Origin: Arthonia radiata
Taxonomy: Eukaryota; Ascomycota; Arthoniomycetes; Arthoniales; Arthoniaceae
DNA length: 64,000 bases
Assembly (NCBI GenBank): GCA_002989075.1
Contig: PSQN01000016.1
Span: forward strand, 1,283,346 to 1,347,345
Direction of reading: 5' to 3'
The position numbers were made by a program, and so were the translations under genes. The notes under the pieces were generated by a model, which was given only the letters and a program-made list of their open reading frames with translations, searched no databases and was not told the origin of the DNA. How positions within the stretch are numbered: the first letter of the stretch is position 1; each line of letters starts with the position of its first letter. This document shows, in pieces, positions 33,615-44,715 of this stretch.

Positions 33615-35510
33615 ATGTGGCGACCATCAAGAGTATCTTTTGCGAAACGTGCATGCTTAGAAACTCGGCTTCTCCTCGTCAGCCGAAGATGGTATACGGC
33701 CGATGGGAGGCAGCGTCTCTCCCAACATTGGACTCCCTCGACCAGAGGAGCCAATGCAGATCCCAAGCGCGATGAAGCACATGTACTACTGGCGAAAGCC
33801 GGTTTCATTCATCAGGCATACTCAGGAGTGTTTCAATTGCTACCGCTCGGGCTGCGCGTGCAGAATAAGATTGAGGGTCTAATAGACCATCACATGTCCA
33901 ACCTGCATGCGAGCAAGCTGTCGCTCTCATCTCTCTCTACCGAAGGTCTTTGGCGGCGTAGCGGCCGACTCTCGGACGCGTCCGAACTTCTCAAAGTCCG
34001 CACGCGAGCTAAAGATGCCTTCCTGTTGTCACCAACGCACGAGGAAGAGATCACCAAGCTTGTGTCTTCTACCGTGTCGTCACCGAAGGACCTCCCTCTG
34101 CGACTGTATCAGATCTCGCGCAAGTATCGAGATGAACGACGTCCGCGTCAAGGACTTCTGCGGACTCGTGAGTTCGTCATGAAGGATCTGTACACTTTCG
34201 ACATCAACGAACAGCATGCCCTTGAGACTTACAATGAGGTCAAAGGGGCCTACACGGCTTTCTTCGAGGGCTTAGGTATTCCTTTTCTGGTTGCAGAGGC
34301 CGACTCGGGCAACATGGGCGGGTCTCGGAGCCATGAATTTCACTTCCCATCTGATAGCGGAGAGGACACGGTCTTCAGCTGCAATACATGCGCATACATC
34401 GCGAACGAAGAACTAGCCTCCGCCTATCGGCCCTCAAGCTTCGCTGACGGTGATGCTACATTACGGAGTTGGAGCGGCATTTCGCACGACGGACGTACTC
34501 TCATCATTGTCTATTACCGCTCTCCGTTTCAGAGAAAGTCTGACGAGGTCGATATCAATCTTCACGCCATCAAGCGTGTTATTCCTAGCCTTGATACCGG
34601 CGTTGAGCAACCCCTGCAAAAGTGGGTCAACAATCTGCGTGCTCACCTCTCAACTGCGCCAGAGCCTCAACAAGCAGAAGACGACGAAGAGCAGCGATTC
34701 ACGATCTTCCCTCTGTACGACGCCCACAGTGTGTTGGAATCACCTCCCGTCGCGCCGTCACTGCCATTCCAGGATACACTCGATGCACTCAGCTATCAAG
34801 CAGAAACGCTTGGCAGGCAGGACTTTGACATCAACACCATTGATCCACCCCTCAACTGCGGGACTGATCTTCTCCGCGTCCATCACGGCGACACGTGTCC
34901 ATCTTGCCAGACAGGCAAGCTCAAGGCCACGCAGGCCATTGAGCTGGGCCATACATTCCACCTTGGCACGCGCTACTCCCAACCGCTAGAAGCAGTTGTG
35001 AATCCGCCAGGTGGCGTGAATGCTGCTGGAGTCGCTGAGCCGCTACCCGTCAGTATGGGCTGCCATGGAATAGGAATCAGCCGCATGATCGGCGCTATAG
35101 CCGCAATACTGAAGGACGAGAAGGGCCTAAATTGGCCAAGATTGTGCGCCCCGTTTGAAGTTGTGGTCGTGCCAGGCAACAAGGCGTCCCCAGATGATGT
35201 GCAAGAGGTTTACGACATCTTAACCGGAAAGGCAAGCCAGAGCAATGATATCGTTGGGTCCGCGGATGCGATCAAAACCACAGACGTGGTTATTGATGAT
35301 CGAGAAGGCACCCTTGTTCAGAAGCTGAAAGATGCTGATTTGATCGGGTATCCTGTCATCGTTGCGCTAGGCCGGGACTGGGAGAAGGAAAGGGCGGTGG
35401 AGATTCAATGTCGGAGACTGGGGCACTTCGCGACGGTCTCACTGGACCAGCTGAAAACAGCGGTAGATGCGCTATTGGTTTCGGTCGATGGGTCTCATGA
35501 CCCGAGTTAA
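33615..35510 (+). CDS. AIM10: Mitochondrial prolyl-tRNA synthetase
   Basis: Intronless, 631 residues. Class II synthetase that charges tRNA-Pro in mitochondria. The first ~35 residues are Arg/Ser/Leu-rich without acids (MWRPSRVSFAKRACLETRL), a typical matrix-targeting peptide. Motifs: GFIHQAYSGVFQLLPLG (63-79), SPTHEEEI (139-146), the class II motif 2 RDERRPRQGLLRTREFVMKD (172-191), SHEFHF, and motif 3 in MGCHGIGISRMIGA. A C-terminal anticodon-binding domain follows (VVVPGNK, DDREGT). A shortened region stands where bacterial enzymes have an editing insertion. This is the bacterial-type enzyme, distinct from the cytosolic eukaryotic one. Shares a divergent promoter with NOC1. Confidence 0.94.
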   Translation: MWRPSRVSFAKRACLETRLLLVSRRWYTADGRQRLSQHWTPSTRGANADPKRDEAHVLLAKAGFIHQAYSGVFQLLPLGLRVQNKIEGLIDHHMSNLHASKLSLSSLSTEGLWRRSGRLSDASELLKVRTRAKDAFLLSPTHEEEITKLVSSTVSSPKDLPLRLYQISRKYRDERRPRQGLLRTREFVMKDLYTFDINEQHALETYNEVKGAYTAFFEGLGIPFLVAEADSGNMGGSRSHEFHFPSDSGEDTVFSCNTCAYIANEELASAYRPSSFADGDATLRSWSGISHDGRTLIIVYYRSPFQRKSDEVDINLHAIKRVIPSLDTGVEQPLQKWVNNLRAHLSTAPEPQQAEDDEEQRFTIFPLYDAHSVLESPPVAPSLPFQDTLDALSYQAETLGRQDFDINTIDPPLNCGTDLLRVHHGDTCPSCQTGKLKATQAIELGHTFHLGTRYSQPLEAVVNPPGGVNAAGVAEPLPVSMGCHGIGISRMIGAIAAILKDEKGLNWPRLCAPFEVVVVPGNKASPDDVQEVYDILTGKASQSNDIVGSADAIKTTDVVIDDREGTLVQKLKDADLIGYPVIVALGRDWEKERAVEIQCRRLGHFATVSLDQLKTAVDALLVSVDGSHDPS

Positions 35511-35870
35511 AGGAGTGACAGGAAACGCCAGGGGGAGACAGCATACTGTGAGGCGAAGCAACGAAGAAGCTTGCCTCCCAGATCATCTCTTTCGAGCAAT
35601 GCCCAAGACCCACGCGCCTAGCCCGCACCGCACCAGAGTCACGTATATGACGCATTGCGAGACGCACTCCCACCGCCTCAGGCGGCGCAGCTGCAAGACA
35701 GAAGAGCTGTTGCAGAATACAAGATATCTGAAAGAGAAGTACTCAGCGATTGAGCACGCCCGCCTTCCGTGTGAGGATTGATATAGCTTCAAACTGCGGA
35801 GACTTTCAGGCCGATCATCAGGCGAGGAGTCCCAGGTGTAGGCTTTGCACTCAAGCTCCTATCGGTGTCG
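35511..35870. other. Convergent 3' region
   Basis: 360 bp between the stops of the ProRS and GH79 genes; no gene supported. Confidence 0.4.
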
Positions 35871-37776
35871 CTACCCATCTAGCGTAATCAAAACAGCCGA
35901 GCTATCACCCACCGCCACCGTGGCAACTCCAGAATCCACAGGCAGCGTCACACTTCCACTTGGATCCACACCCGTCACCTCCTGCCCACCGCTAGCATAT
36001 GTCCACTGACTTCCCCCAAAAGTGATACTATCGGCCAATGCGCCCGCCCCGTTCGGACTACTCAGAACCCTCACATTCGCTTGCGTACAATCACCCAACC
36101 CACTAAGCGTGACACTCGTACTCCCCCTACCCTCATTGTTCACCCCACTCCACTCCCGCAAACTCACAATCGCCACCCTCGCCAACACACCCCCATCATA
36201 CGCCGCATACGCCACCACATTCTCCGGCGCACCATCTACCTGCAACTGCACTACCCTCGTCTGCCCCGCCGTCCCAATAAACTCCGCCGAAAACAACACC
36301 CCGTAAAACGTACTGAACGTCTGCGCCGGCACGCCCGCAGAGTCAATCGGCAACCACAGATCGAAGCCTGAATGCATGATCTGCTGCCAGTAGATCCTAC
36401 TTACACCGATGGCCATGCTGTAGAGGCTGAAATCCACCGCCCACAACGCCGCTGCGAGCGAAGCCTGGTAATTGTAATCGTGGAAGCGGTTGAGAGAGTT
36501 GCCGACTTCGCCGATTACGAAGGGGATAGGGGCGCCGTTGACGTTGGCGGAGGATTGTAGATACGTGATGAAAGGGCGAAAATAGTCGAGGTGCGTGGTG
36601 ATGGCTGTGTGGTTCAGCAGACCGGCAGAGAAGGGGATAGTCCCGCTGTTCTGGTAGTAGTGGTGGGAGACGCTCTTGATTGTGTTGTTGGCGTTCAACC
36701 CCGCGTTGAAGAGCCCAGCCACGTCGAAGACAGCGGGCTCCGTGTCGTCGAAGTGGACGGACGTGTCGAAGGCTTGGAAGAATGGGGTATCCACGGGTAA
36801 CTGCAGCGCTGAAGCGACGGCGGAGGAGAAGGCGCCCCATTTGTACACGTAATCTGCGTCGCTGAGGCGGCCTTGGTATTCGGGCGGCGAAAGGGTCTCA
36901 TTGGCGTCGTCATTGTTGGGGTAGAGGTCGGGCTCGTTGCCGATTTCGAGCGCGTCGATGCGGGAGAGGCCGAGGGCTGAGACGCCTGCGGTTGTCCAGG
37001 ATACGGCGTTATCGATCGAGTCGATGCCCAGGGGAATCTGGAAGACGAAGCGTGCAGAGGGGAAGTTGAGGAGCAGTGGCCAGAAGGAGGGGCCGATGGT
37101 TGTGCCGCCGACGTTTTGGTAGTTGTCGGCTGCTGCGACGGGGAGAGCGGGCTCGGGTTGGGAGGGTAGGAGGCGGGCGAAGTCGCTGATGAGGGGTTAG
37201 TTGAGAGGATGGATTGAGAGGAGATGTGAAACATGTATGAAGGGTGGAGATAAAACTTTTGACTTACGCTGATGTTCCACCAAAACGGACGATTGGCACC
37301 CCACCAGTTCGTGAGTTGATGGCGTTGATGAGATTTTGGGAGACGGTGTTGGGGTTGCCGTTGGCATCTTGGTTGACACTGTCAGCGTGTACGCTCAATC
37401 CTAGCACTGAGCGCGATCAGTCCGACCACGTATGACCTTGTACTGGTCTTCACTGGGAGCTTTGATCATCCTGTCCTCTGTAGGCCGTCCGCAGATGTTC
37501 GCTGTCTAACGCACACCCAGCCGGACATATGCCAGCTTGCTACGCATTGGAAGGCGCGTCTTCAAAAAGGAGAATGCGAGCGAACGTACCTTGTGCATAC
37601 TCTACGACAGAAGCAAGCTCAAATGCATAGCTAGGAAATGACGGATCGATATTAGGTGAGGCATCGGATGGTACTGTTGGCGGTACTGCCACTGACGGCG
37701 TTGCGGACGCTTGACGGCTTATGACAGCGGCTGCGCAAGGCGTCATGAGCGCTGCAAACTGCAAAAGCTTGGCCAT
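35871..37776 (-). CDS. Secreted glycoside hydrolase family 79 protein
   Basis: Three exons on the minus strand: 37776-37590, 37367-37268, 37185-35871; 533 residues. GH79 enzymes cleave beta-glucuronides and related sugars in glycans or arabinogalactan. The first ATG chosen (37776) gives a signal peptide, MAKLLQFAALMTPCAAA. Exon 2 carries VPIVRFGGTS, a strand conserved in the (beta/alpha)8 barrel. Exon 3 has DALEIGNEPDLY with the acid/base Glu and FVIGEVGNS with the probable nucleophile Glu, then a C-terminal beta-sandwich ending in a GDSSAVLITL strand. Introns are 222 and 82 bp and the phases agree. The open frame extends upstream to 38268 with a further 164 codons. Exact substrate cannot be told from sequence. 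Confidence 0.87.
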
Positions 37777-39430
37777 CACAGCGTTCTGAAGGAAGATCGA
37801 TGTCTGTACAGAGTGCGCCCGTACAAGATCGCCGCTAAGTGAGCGCTGAAGAATGGGTAATGAGGCAAGGAGTATTAATAAAACTACGGCCTGAAAGAGA
37901 CGGTTTGACGAACTACGACGTGAAATCCGTCGTGCTGTCGCGAAGTCGATTAGGGAAGGCGTCGAGCGTAGCACACTACCTGTATATTTGTACGGTGTGT
38001 CTGTGGATGCCAAGGAGTGTCTGCGAATATTGATCAAACGGTTGGCTTGGAGCGGACTCTTTTCATTTGCTGAACGTGCATCAGGGCTGACAACAGCGGG
38101 ACCGTGGTGTTGTATCCCTTTTCCAATGTCAAGGCCTTGCTCGAGTTGCAAAATCGCAAGGCTAGAGGATGCGATGGGCAGGACAGTAGCATCGTCATTA
38201 TGATTTTTGGGACGAGAACCATAAAGCCATCTTGCTGCCGTAGCGCGTGCTCTGATGAGCGATTGCATGATCTGCAGCGTAGCTGTACAATGATGAGAGA
38301 GGAAAGAAAGCCTCCCAATGGAACTCAGGCGGCCCTGCCACGAGCGTGTTTGCGTGATCGCTAGCTCTGCATCGCGTCGATCCTACGTGTGGTCACAATG
38401 CAAGCTTAGCTTACGGTTGGTCTTGGGAAAACTTGTGAAGGCATCATTCTGTCAAAGAACTCGTATGTGGCTCGTTAACAGGCATGCGCTCATGATGTCG
38501 TATGCATAGCCATCCTTTCAAATCGTCACACTGATGGGAAGCAAGGGATGCGGTTGATGTTGAAGGGAGGGGAACATGCTTCACGCTAACGAGACTAGCG
38601 TATCACAGCCCTGCAAGGCGGGTGGAGGTGGCTGGATTTAGATTTAGATGCCTGCCACACTGCAATCTCCATTTACAAGCTACAGAGCACGTTTCATAGT
38701 CAGCTGCAATGTATCGCATAGGTCACGGTAATGAAACAAGCGCCAGTACGGAGTATCAAGGAGCTTCGTGCGCGACAAATGCGAAACCGAAAGTTCAGCT
38801 TACGCTGGATGTTTAGATCGAATAAGAACCGAGGTGGTATTTGAGCTTGAGCGTTTCACGCATCTACTTCCAACGGTGGTCGGCGGCTGCGGAACATGAC
38901 CTTTACTTATCTTCCTCTGCTGTGATGTCCCCGTAACGACCATCACGGGTACCCAATTTTCATTGAAGTCATGTGATGTCGGACAATATCAGTTGGTCAA
39001 GTCTAAACAGCAAGATTCGTACCCAGAGTCTATGCCTCCTCTCTCATCCTGACAGATCAACACGAAGACCGTTCCGTTATTCTTTGTGGCAATTTATACT
39101 GACTATTTTTGCAAATCGACACAAGCAAATATCAGCTTCCGCGAGCGCCTTCCTCCACACGACCTCATCGGCTCGACTCCATCTTGTGGCTCGCCTCTAT
39201 CTCAGCCTAGTGCATCTCGCCATCCTGTCTCACCCGCAACGTGTCCCTACACTCATACCTACTCACCACTATTACGCCGTTTCCTTGCTATCGTTTCCAC
39301 AGTCACCTACCCGCGGGGTCCCTCTCCACAACGCGTTCACCCAATCTCTCCTGCTCAGATCTCGCGACACCACCAGCGATTTCTATATTTGTGGCATCTC
39401 CGTTCATATTCGTGAGCACCGAGTGCAAGC
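37777..39430. other. Upstream region of GH79, and CT-rich region before 39431
   Basis: About 1.65 kb. The part at 37777-38268 is an open minus-strand extension of the GH79 first exon with one hydrophobic stretch (VVLLILLASLPIL); it may be untranslated leader or an alternative N-terminus. The right part (about 39050-39410) is strongly C/T-rich on the plus strand, as in many fungal promoters or leaders, and points toward the small gene at 39431. No other gene is supported. Confidence 0.4.
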
Positions 39431-39751
39431 ATGTCCTACAGCACGCAGCATCACATTTTGGTCCGTCTCCAGGGCCCAAACCACCCCGCGAACCGCAATG
39501 AGTTCCATGTAGATGGTGTCTCGGAGGATGCTCGTAAAGCGCGGGATCGTGGTATGCGGGAATTTACTATTCGAAGGTCCGAGCAATATAAAAGGCCAAG
39601 CCCAGGAAACTCATAGTAAGTGTCACTGAACTGCTGATCACGCTGACAACGCTTGCCGGCGACCTCGAGCCGACTTGGACATGGCACCCTCCAAAATCAT
39701 CTCACGCAGCATCAAAGCACCACTCCTCGTTCTCCACCCCGGAGCTCGTAA
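39431..39751 (+). CDS. Small hypothetical protein (two-exon model, tentative)
   Basis: Exon 1 is 39431-39615 (MSYSTQHHILVRLQGPNHP…), preceded by a CT-rich leader. The nominal TAG stop at 39614-39616 overlaps a perfect GTAAGT donor, so the reading likely continues. Splicing to an acceptor before 39670 would add 27 codons, to 39751. The product would be about 88 residues, hydrophilic, with many charged residues and no signal peptide or membrane segment. I do not recognise the family. Its 3' end overlaps the end of the opposite-strand gene by about 50 bp, and a second GTAAGT sits at the predicted stop, so more exons are possible. Confidence 0.35.
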
Positions 39752-40653
39752 GTACCTCGATCTCCTGTCTCAGGTCCTTCAGTCGCACCTTCGTGTCCTC
39801 CTCCTGGATCATGTGCAAACTGCGCTGTACGCCCGGCTTCCGCGTCGCCTGCGATCTCTTCAGGTCCAGCTGCACCTCCCTATTTCTCGTGTCGTATGCG
39901 CGCCAGAGCTTTAACGTGCCCGTCTGCAGGCAAGCGAGGCCGACTACGCATACAAAAATTATGGAGGTGTTGCGCCAGTCAGTGTTTCCCTCGATATTGT
40001 CGGTCCAGGAGAAGAGAAGATAGAGACCGAAGCCGGTGAGAAACAAAACCAGAGCGTAGCGGAGAAAGGCATGTGGTGCTTCTGATGTGTTGAGAGCAGA
40101 GACGGAGCTTGCAAGCGGTGGTAGTGAGGATGTCCGCAGCTCCGCAGGGGCCTTGCCTTCGTACTCGGATCGGCCGCTGCTCAGCCAGAGGCGGATGTCG
40201 GTAGCTGAGTTCAGGTAGGCTATCTGCCTCTGTAGGGAGGTCGCGGTGATAGTGGACATGATGCCCAAAGCCATACTCGACGACAGTAGAGCACGCACGA
40301 TCCAGTGTACTCGGTCAAGGTTGGGCAGCTGCAATGAGGTGATACCAACGCTAGCGAATATGGCGCCCTGCATGGAGATAAGTCAACAGCTCATGCCGTG
40401 ACAGCCCACGTACTGCAACTGATATGGCCGTCAAACTGGTTAATGACGACTTCTTCCAGGCCAATGCCTCCTCGTTCGTCCAATAATTGATGTTCAGATG
40501 TGCTTCTCGAAGTTTCTCAGTGTCCACTATGCCGAAGAAATACAGGGTATCCCCGCAAATGGGTCCAAAACGCTTCCTGCGATAATTCAAGCTCCTCTGG
40601 GTAACCCACTGCACCACTGATAGCGCACGACCGACGGAGCTCACAGGATCCAT
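39702..40653 (-). CDS. Uncharacterised fungal membrane protein
   Basis: Two exons on the minus strand, 40653-40414 and 40367-39702, with a 46-bp intron (GTACGT…CATGCAG), phase 0; 301 residues. About four hydrophobic segments are visible: SLTAISVAGAIFASVGI at the exon junction, a following ALLSSSMALGIMSTITA, then ALVLFLTGFGLYLLFSW and SIIFVCVVGLACLQTG. The C-terminal ~60 residues are charged and likely cytoplasmic (coiled-coil-like DLRQEIEVL). No catalytic motif or named family was recognised. The intron lies inside the first membrane segment and its removal joins it cleanly, which supports the model. Confidence 0.7.
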
Positions 40654-41126
40654 GACCGTGCTTGTATAAGTGCAATAATTATAGCAAAGCGTGCAAAAGA
40701 ACCAGATTAAAGGAAATGGTGAGCAGACAGTCTACGTGCCCTAGGAGTGCTGCACATATACCCACTCAGACGGCACGCTGGGTGATGCGCATGAGGCTGA
40801 GCCGCAGGTGCGGACCGTTTGCCTTGTGCATCCTGCCGTAACAGAAAATATCTAGGCATCATATAGATTATCGTAGATCTGAGCTTGCGACAAGAGGTTT
40901 TGTTTAGAAGAGAGCAATTTCTCATACTCGTCTTGGACAAAAGAAGCAAGGGTTGACGAAGCGTAAAATGTTTGTACCAAACACCAAACATTGCTTTGTT
41001 GACATAATGTATGGAGAGCAAATGTGCTACTCTTGGTCAAACATACCGCTGCACGCACGACGCCTCCAGAACTTCCTCACAAACACAAACGACTCCCGCA
41101 GAAACACCGATATTGTCAACTCGACT
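40654..41126. other. Intergenic region
   Basis: About 470 bp between two leftward genes, holding the promoter of the membrane protein gene. The short open frames here are unsupported. Confidence 0.4.
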
Positions 41127-41740
41127 TCAGCAAAAGCCCTGATCTGTTGTGTTATTAGCGACCATGCATTCTCTATGCGATCTATTGAACAGTGTGACTC
41201 ACCATTGGACGTTCTTCCGAAGCTCGCCCTTGGGTTTCTGATGTAGCCCAGGCCCTCGTGCCCTCCACAGACCATGGTCAGAGCCTGAAAGTCATTTTCG
41301 TATTCGACGGCCGTGGGCTGGATGGCTTTGTCATTGTAGTTGCAGATGAACGCTATGGCTTCACCCGACGTAACCTAAATACATCCGCCGAGTCAGCGGG
41401 AATGTGACAACCACGTCCCGAAGATATTCAATAGACATACAGAGTATTTGCCTTTCTTCGGGATACTGAAGCCATTCTGGCCAATGTCGAATTTCAGTCG
41501 CTCCTTAGCATTGTAGAGGTCCACCCAATTGGCCGTCTTGTGCTTGTCGTCGCAGTTGGGGACCTGGTCCGAATTGAGGGGTAACCCTGATGGCCTTGCT
41601 GTCGGTTGATAACGACGAGCGAGGGTTGTCTCGGTACCCTGCGCGACGTTGGACACGCTGTTGTCGTCCGGTAGCGCGGGCGCTGCTGATGCGAGGAGCG
41701 GCGCGAGGGCCATGAGAATCACGGAAATAGAGAGCTGCAT
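41127..41740 (-). CDS. Small secreted cysteine-containing protein
   Basis: Three exons on the minus strand: 41740-41441, 41374-41203, 41143-41127; 162 residues, introns 66 and 59 bp, phases consistent. The N-terminus is a clear signal peptide (MQLSISVILMALAPLLASAA). An LARR-type dibasic site near residue 42 may be a Kex2 processing site. The mature part has four cysteines (PNCDDK, FICNY, MVCGGH and the final GFC), enough for two disulfides. The last exon encodes only DQGFC, so splicing is needed to supply the fourth Cys. No family is recognised. Size, secretion and Cys content fit a candidate effector or surface protein, which is inference only. Confidence 0.7.
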
Positions 41741-43085
41741 CGTGCTTGTCGGCTGGCAAAGTGCTTAGTAGGTCCGGGAGTAGACGAAAGTATGATGCAA
41801 GATCTGGGAAAACGAGTCCTACTGCCAACACTTCGGTGCTGAGCTTCTTTGCAACGCTTCTCCTAGAGACAGAGCGAAAAGCAACGAGATTAAATAGATG
41901 AACAGATGAGCAGCCTCACCCGCTAGGTTCTCTATCCCGTGACTTCGCCAGGTCCAGAGGCCGGCATCAAGGGGAATTCCTGGTCTCGCATTGTCCGACT
42001 GGCAGCTGAAGACCCGCATGCGCTGCATTGCCCGACCCGAATCACTGCACAACGCAAAGAAGCATGAGTGCATCGACTTCATCCCGACGCGAATCTGGTT
42101 CAGCCCAGCAGGCAGGCATATAGAAGCCGAACCAACGATCGCGGCGCGTGTTAGCGTTCAACAGCCATGTGGCAAAGATTTGAGGACCCCCAATCTCGAC
42201 CCGGAGTTTCAGCATTTCCACCTGTTCGAGCGAAAGCTGAGGCTATCACCTGAGTCGCGAGAGAGGTTCTTCAACAGCTCCTCACCACTACGGCTTGATA
42301 GCGTCGTTGATGATCAAGCCGTCTGGATGCATGAATGCGCCAAGAGCTCCTTGTTTTAACGCTGAATCGCAGTAACGCGATGAACCCGTTATGCAATTGT
42401 GCCGTATAAATGGATTTTGACAGCGGCTGCAGTACTCTGTCAAGGCTAAATTAAGAATGAACGAGACGGTCTCTGTACTTTTGCACAGCTGAAACCGTCA
42501 CAACCCGAAACAGCTCCAAGGCGCGAGTATCTTGAAGATCTTAGGCAAGAGCGGTCCAATGTCAAACGTTACTGAAAATATGTAAACCCCTTCAATGAAA
42601 GGTGCCAAGGAGCTGAAAGGGAGAGTTTGATATTGGACTTTTCGATTGGCTGGAAACCGAAGTCCTTGGTCGATGGGGCGGATCGTATTTCGATCCATTG
42701 GTGTGAGGTGCGGGCCGGCCTCATTGCAGTGCGGAGGTCGGCAGCAAACCCAAGCGGGAACAGGACGCTTGCAACGGTGAAACGTATGTGACGTCCCGTC
42801 CATGCAGTTATATTCCGTAGAGAGTTTTCATTGTGGTGGAAAGGACGCACCGGGAACTCAAAGCTCCGCGCGTATGCACTATTTCTTCAAGCACAGGGTG
42901 GCGGGGCCGTCGTTGACAGTAAGACAATCGGTGCAATCCTATTGTACATGACAGCTTTGTATGTGTTTGCGACATTTCACAGGATGCCACAGTTCAAAGA
43001 AGTGATCTACCATCAATCTGGATCACAGGCAGAAAGTCGGAAAATGGTTCCTCCGAGGATGGAAGGCTCGCTCATGTTGTCCGAT
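41741..43085. other. Gene-poor region left of the MITE
   Basis: About 1.3 kb. A 122-codon plus-strand frame at 41991-42359 and several shorter frames exist, but none has a recognisable motif, splice structure or leader. It may hold the promoter of the secreted protein gene. Confidence 0.35.
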
Positions 43086-43543
43086 CACGCGGGTGACAAA
43101 ATTAGCGATACACCAAACGATGCGCCGATCTCCACCAAAATTGCTAACTTCGCACCTACCTGTAGCGCTCCCACATTGTCATATTAATTTTAAACTTACA
43201 TAGATTAATCGCATAGACTAGGGCATCTTATTCGTACTAGTTTTATATATAGAATCCCTAATAATTGTATAGAATCTAAGTGTCTTATTTATACCCCGCA
43301 AGTACAGATAGCACAACCCTGCTACATTTAGTGAACAAAAATTAAATTGTGTCTCGTACTCTGTTTCCTGTGGTTCTAACTCTAAAAATTGTATAATCTA
43401 AAAGGGCTATATCTAATAAGTATACTAATAAGATTTGGTATCTTACAGACTACTATAGAAATATTTATATGTCTGCGAAATTAGCGATTTTGGTGGGAAA
43501 CGCGCTTACCGTTTGGTGTATCGCTAATTTTGTCACCCGCGTG
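43086..43543. mobile_element. 458-bp foldback MITE-like element
   Basis: Non-coding element with terminal inverted repeats. The first 34 bp (CACGCGGGTGACAAAATTAG…) are repeated perfectly in reverse at the right end. After a variable 12-15 bp a second inverted block of about 20 bp matches with two mismatches. The direct repeat CCGAT flanks it on both sides (43081-43085 and 43544-43548). The centre is AT-rich and RIP-like. Each arm also contains an internal inverted TTAGCGAT/ATCGCTAA pair, so each end can fold on itself. No transposase is present. The superfamily is unclear. Confidence 0.85.
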
Positions 43544-43548
43544 CCGAT

Positions 43549-44715
43549 CACTCTCAGTCCGATGAGTCTACGCAGACTCAACCCTCACAATCAACATCGA
43601 GAGCAAGCGTGATGTCGACGGGTTTGAAAAGGCGAGCTACCAACTGTTGATTCGAATGGCGTCTCACAAGATGCCTCGCCGAGCCGCATCAATCGTCATC
43701 TCAGTAAGCCGTTAGGTGACTTCTCGCCCACTTGCAGATCTCACCACACCGCTGTCATCCGTTGTGCATCTACGTGTTGACGGCGAAGCTGCTCAAACAT
43801 GATGAACAGACGACATCCATGAAAGTGTAACAGACCCCGTCCGCACAAGTCCACCACCAGCCTTGGCAAAAGCATAAGCATCCATCCATGCTTCTGATTC
43901 ACCCTTCCACGACCATTTACGCTTATGTTCCTCCCCTCCAACACAGTAAGACCACCGGATCATCGCTTTTAACTATATAATCTGTCCCGCGACCTCTCTC
44001 ATGCCAGGCCTCAGTACAGCCATCGCCAATGAGTCCATAGCTGTCTAAACTGCCCAGTGCAACGAAAGTCATCGGCATTATCCGCCGACCAGTCAACCGT
44101 GGAAAATCTCCACTTCGCGAGCATGCGAGAAGAAGAACCAGTGATGAAAGTGAATTTCCATATCGCGGACCAAGAAACGGGGGTATGCATGCGAACCGTA
44201 AAAGGCGCAGGCGCGGACGTTTCAGCTTGAGACGGTTGCTGTCGTTTTGAAGGCGGTGATGCGTTGACGATGTGATGGAGAGGTGAGGTCGGGTGGCTAG
44301 CAGGAATTTCGCATGAGTGTGAGAGAGCGTTGGCATATGCGTGGATAGTGGTGCGCTACTGCTGCTTTGTATGCTCGAAGTGTTTCATGCTGTTTGTCGT
44401 GGCAGCCGAACTATACCAAATAGTCCCTTCCACAGCAGGAGTATCTCATTGAACATGCTGTCCAGAATAATACTTCTGCTGTTGTCCTGTGCTTGTCCTG
44501 GCGTTCTTCGCTGCACCATCAACGGCACGCGCAACAGATCTGCCTTTAATCCCCGGAGATGGACAGCTTCGTACGCTTGCGGTACCACGCACGAAATGCC
44601 GTAGACGTGAAGGTGAACAAAGGTCCGGGCCAGAGCAAAGCAAAGTCCCTTGCCCAGGACATGAAAGTGCGTCTTGGTTGATTGTTGAAACCCCAACGTT
44701 GCTCGTGTCACTCCT
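43549..44715. other. Gene-poor region right of the MITE
   Basis: About 1.17 kb. Open frames such as 43923-44336 on the minus strand show no motif or splice support. No gene is called. Confidence 0.35.

Noticed and set aside
41991-42359. 122-codon plus-strand frame
   Set aside because: Open but without family resemblance or transcript-like context; not strong enough to call.
42831-43187. 118-codon plus-strand frame
   Set aside because: Its 3' third runs into the MITE terminal inverted repeat, and it has no motif or splice support.
43079-43552. 8-bp target duplication (hAT type) for the MITE
   Set aside because: With the full inverted termini included the duplication is only CCGAT; the extra CAC belongs to the left terminus and matches the right flank by chance.
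43923-44336. 137-codon minus-strand frame
   Set aside because: No recognisable motif, low-complexity composition, no leader or introns; treated as chance.
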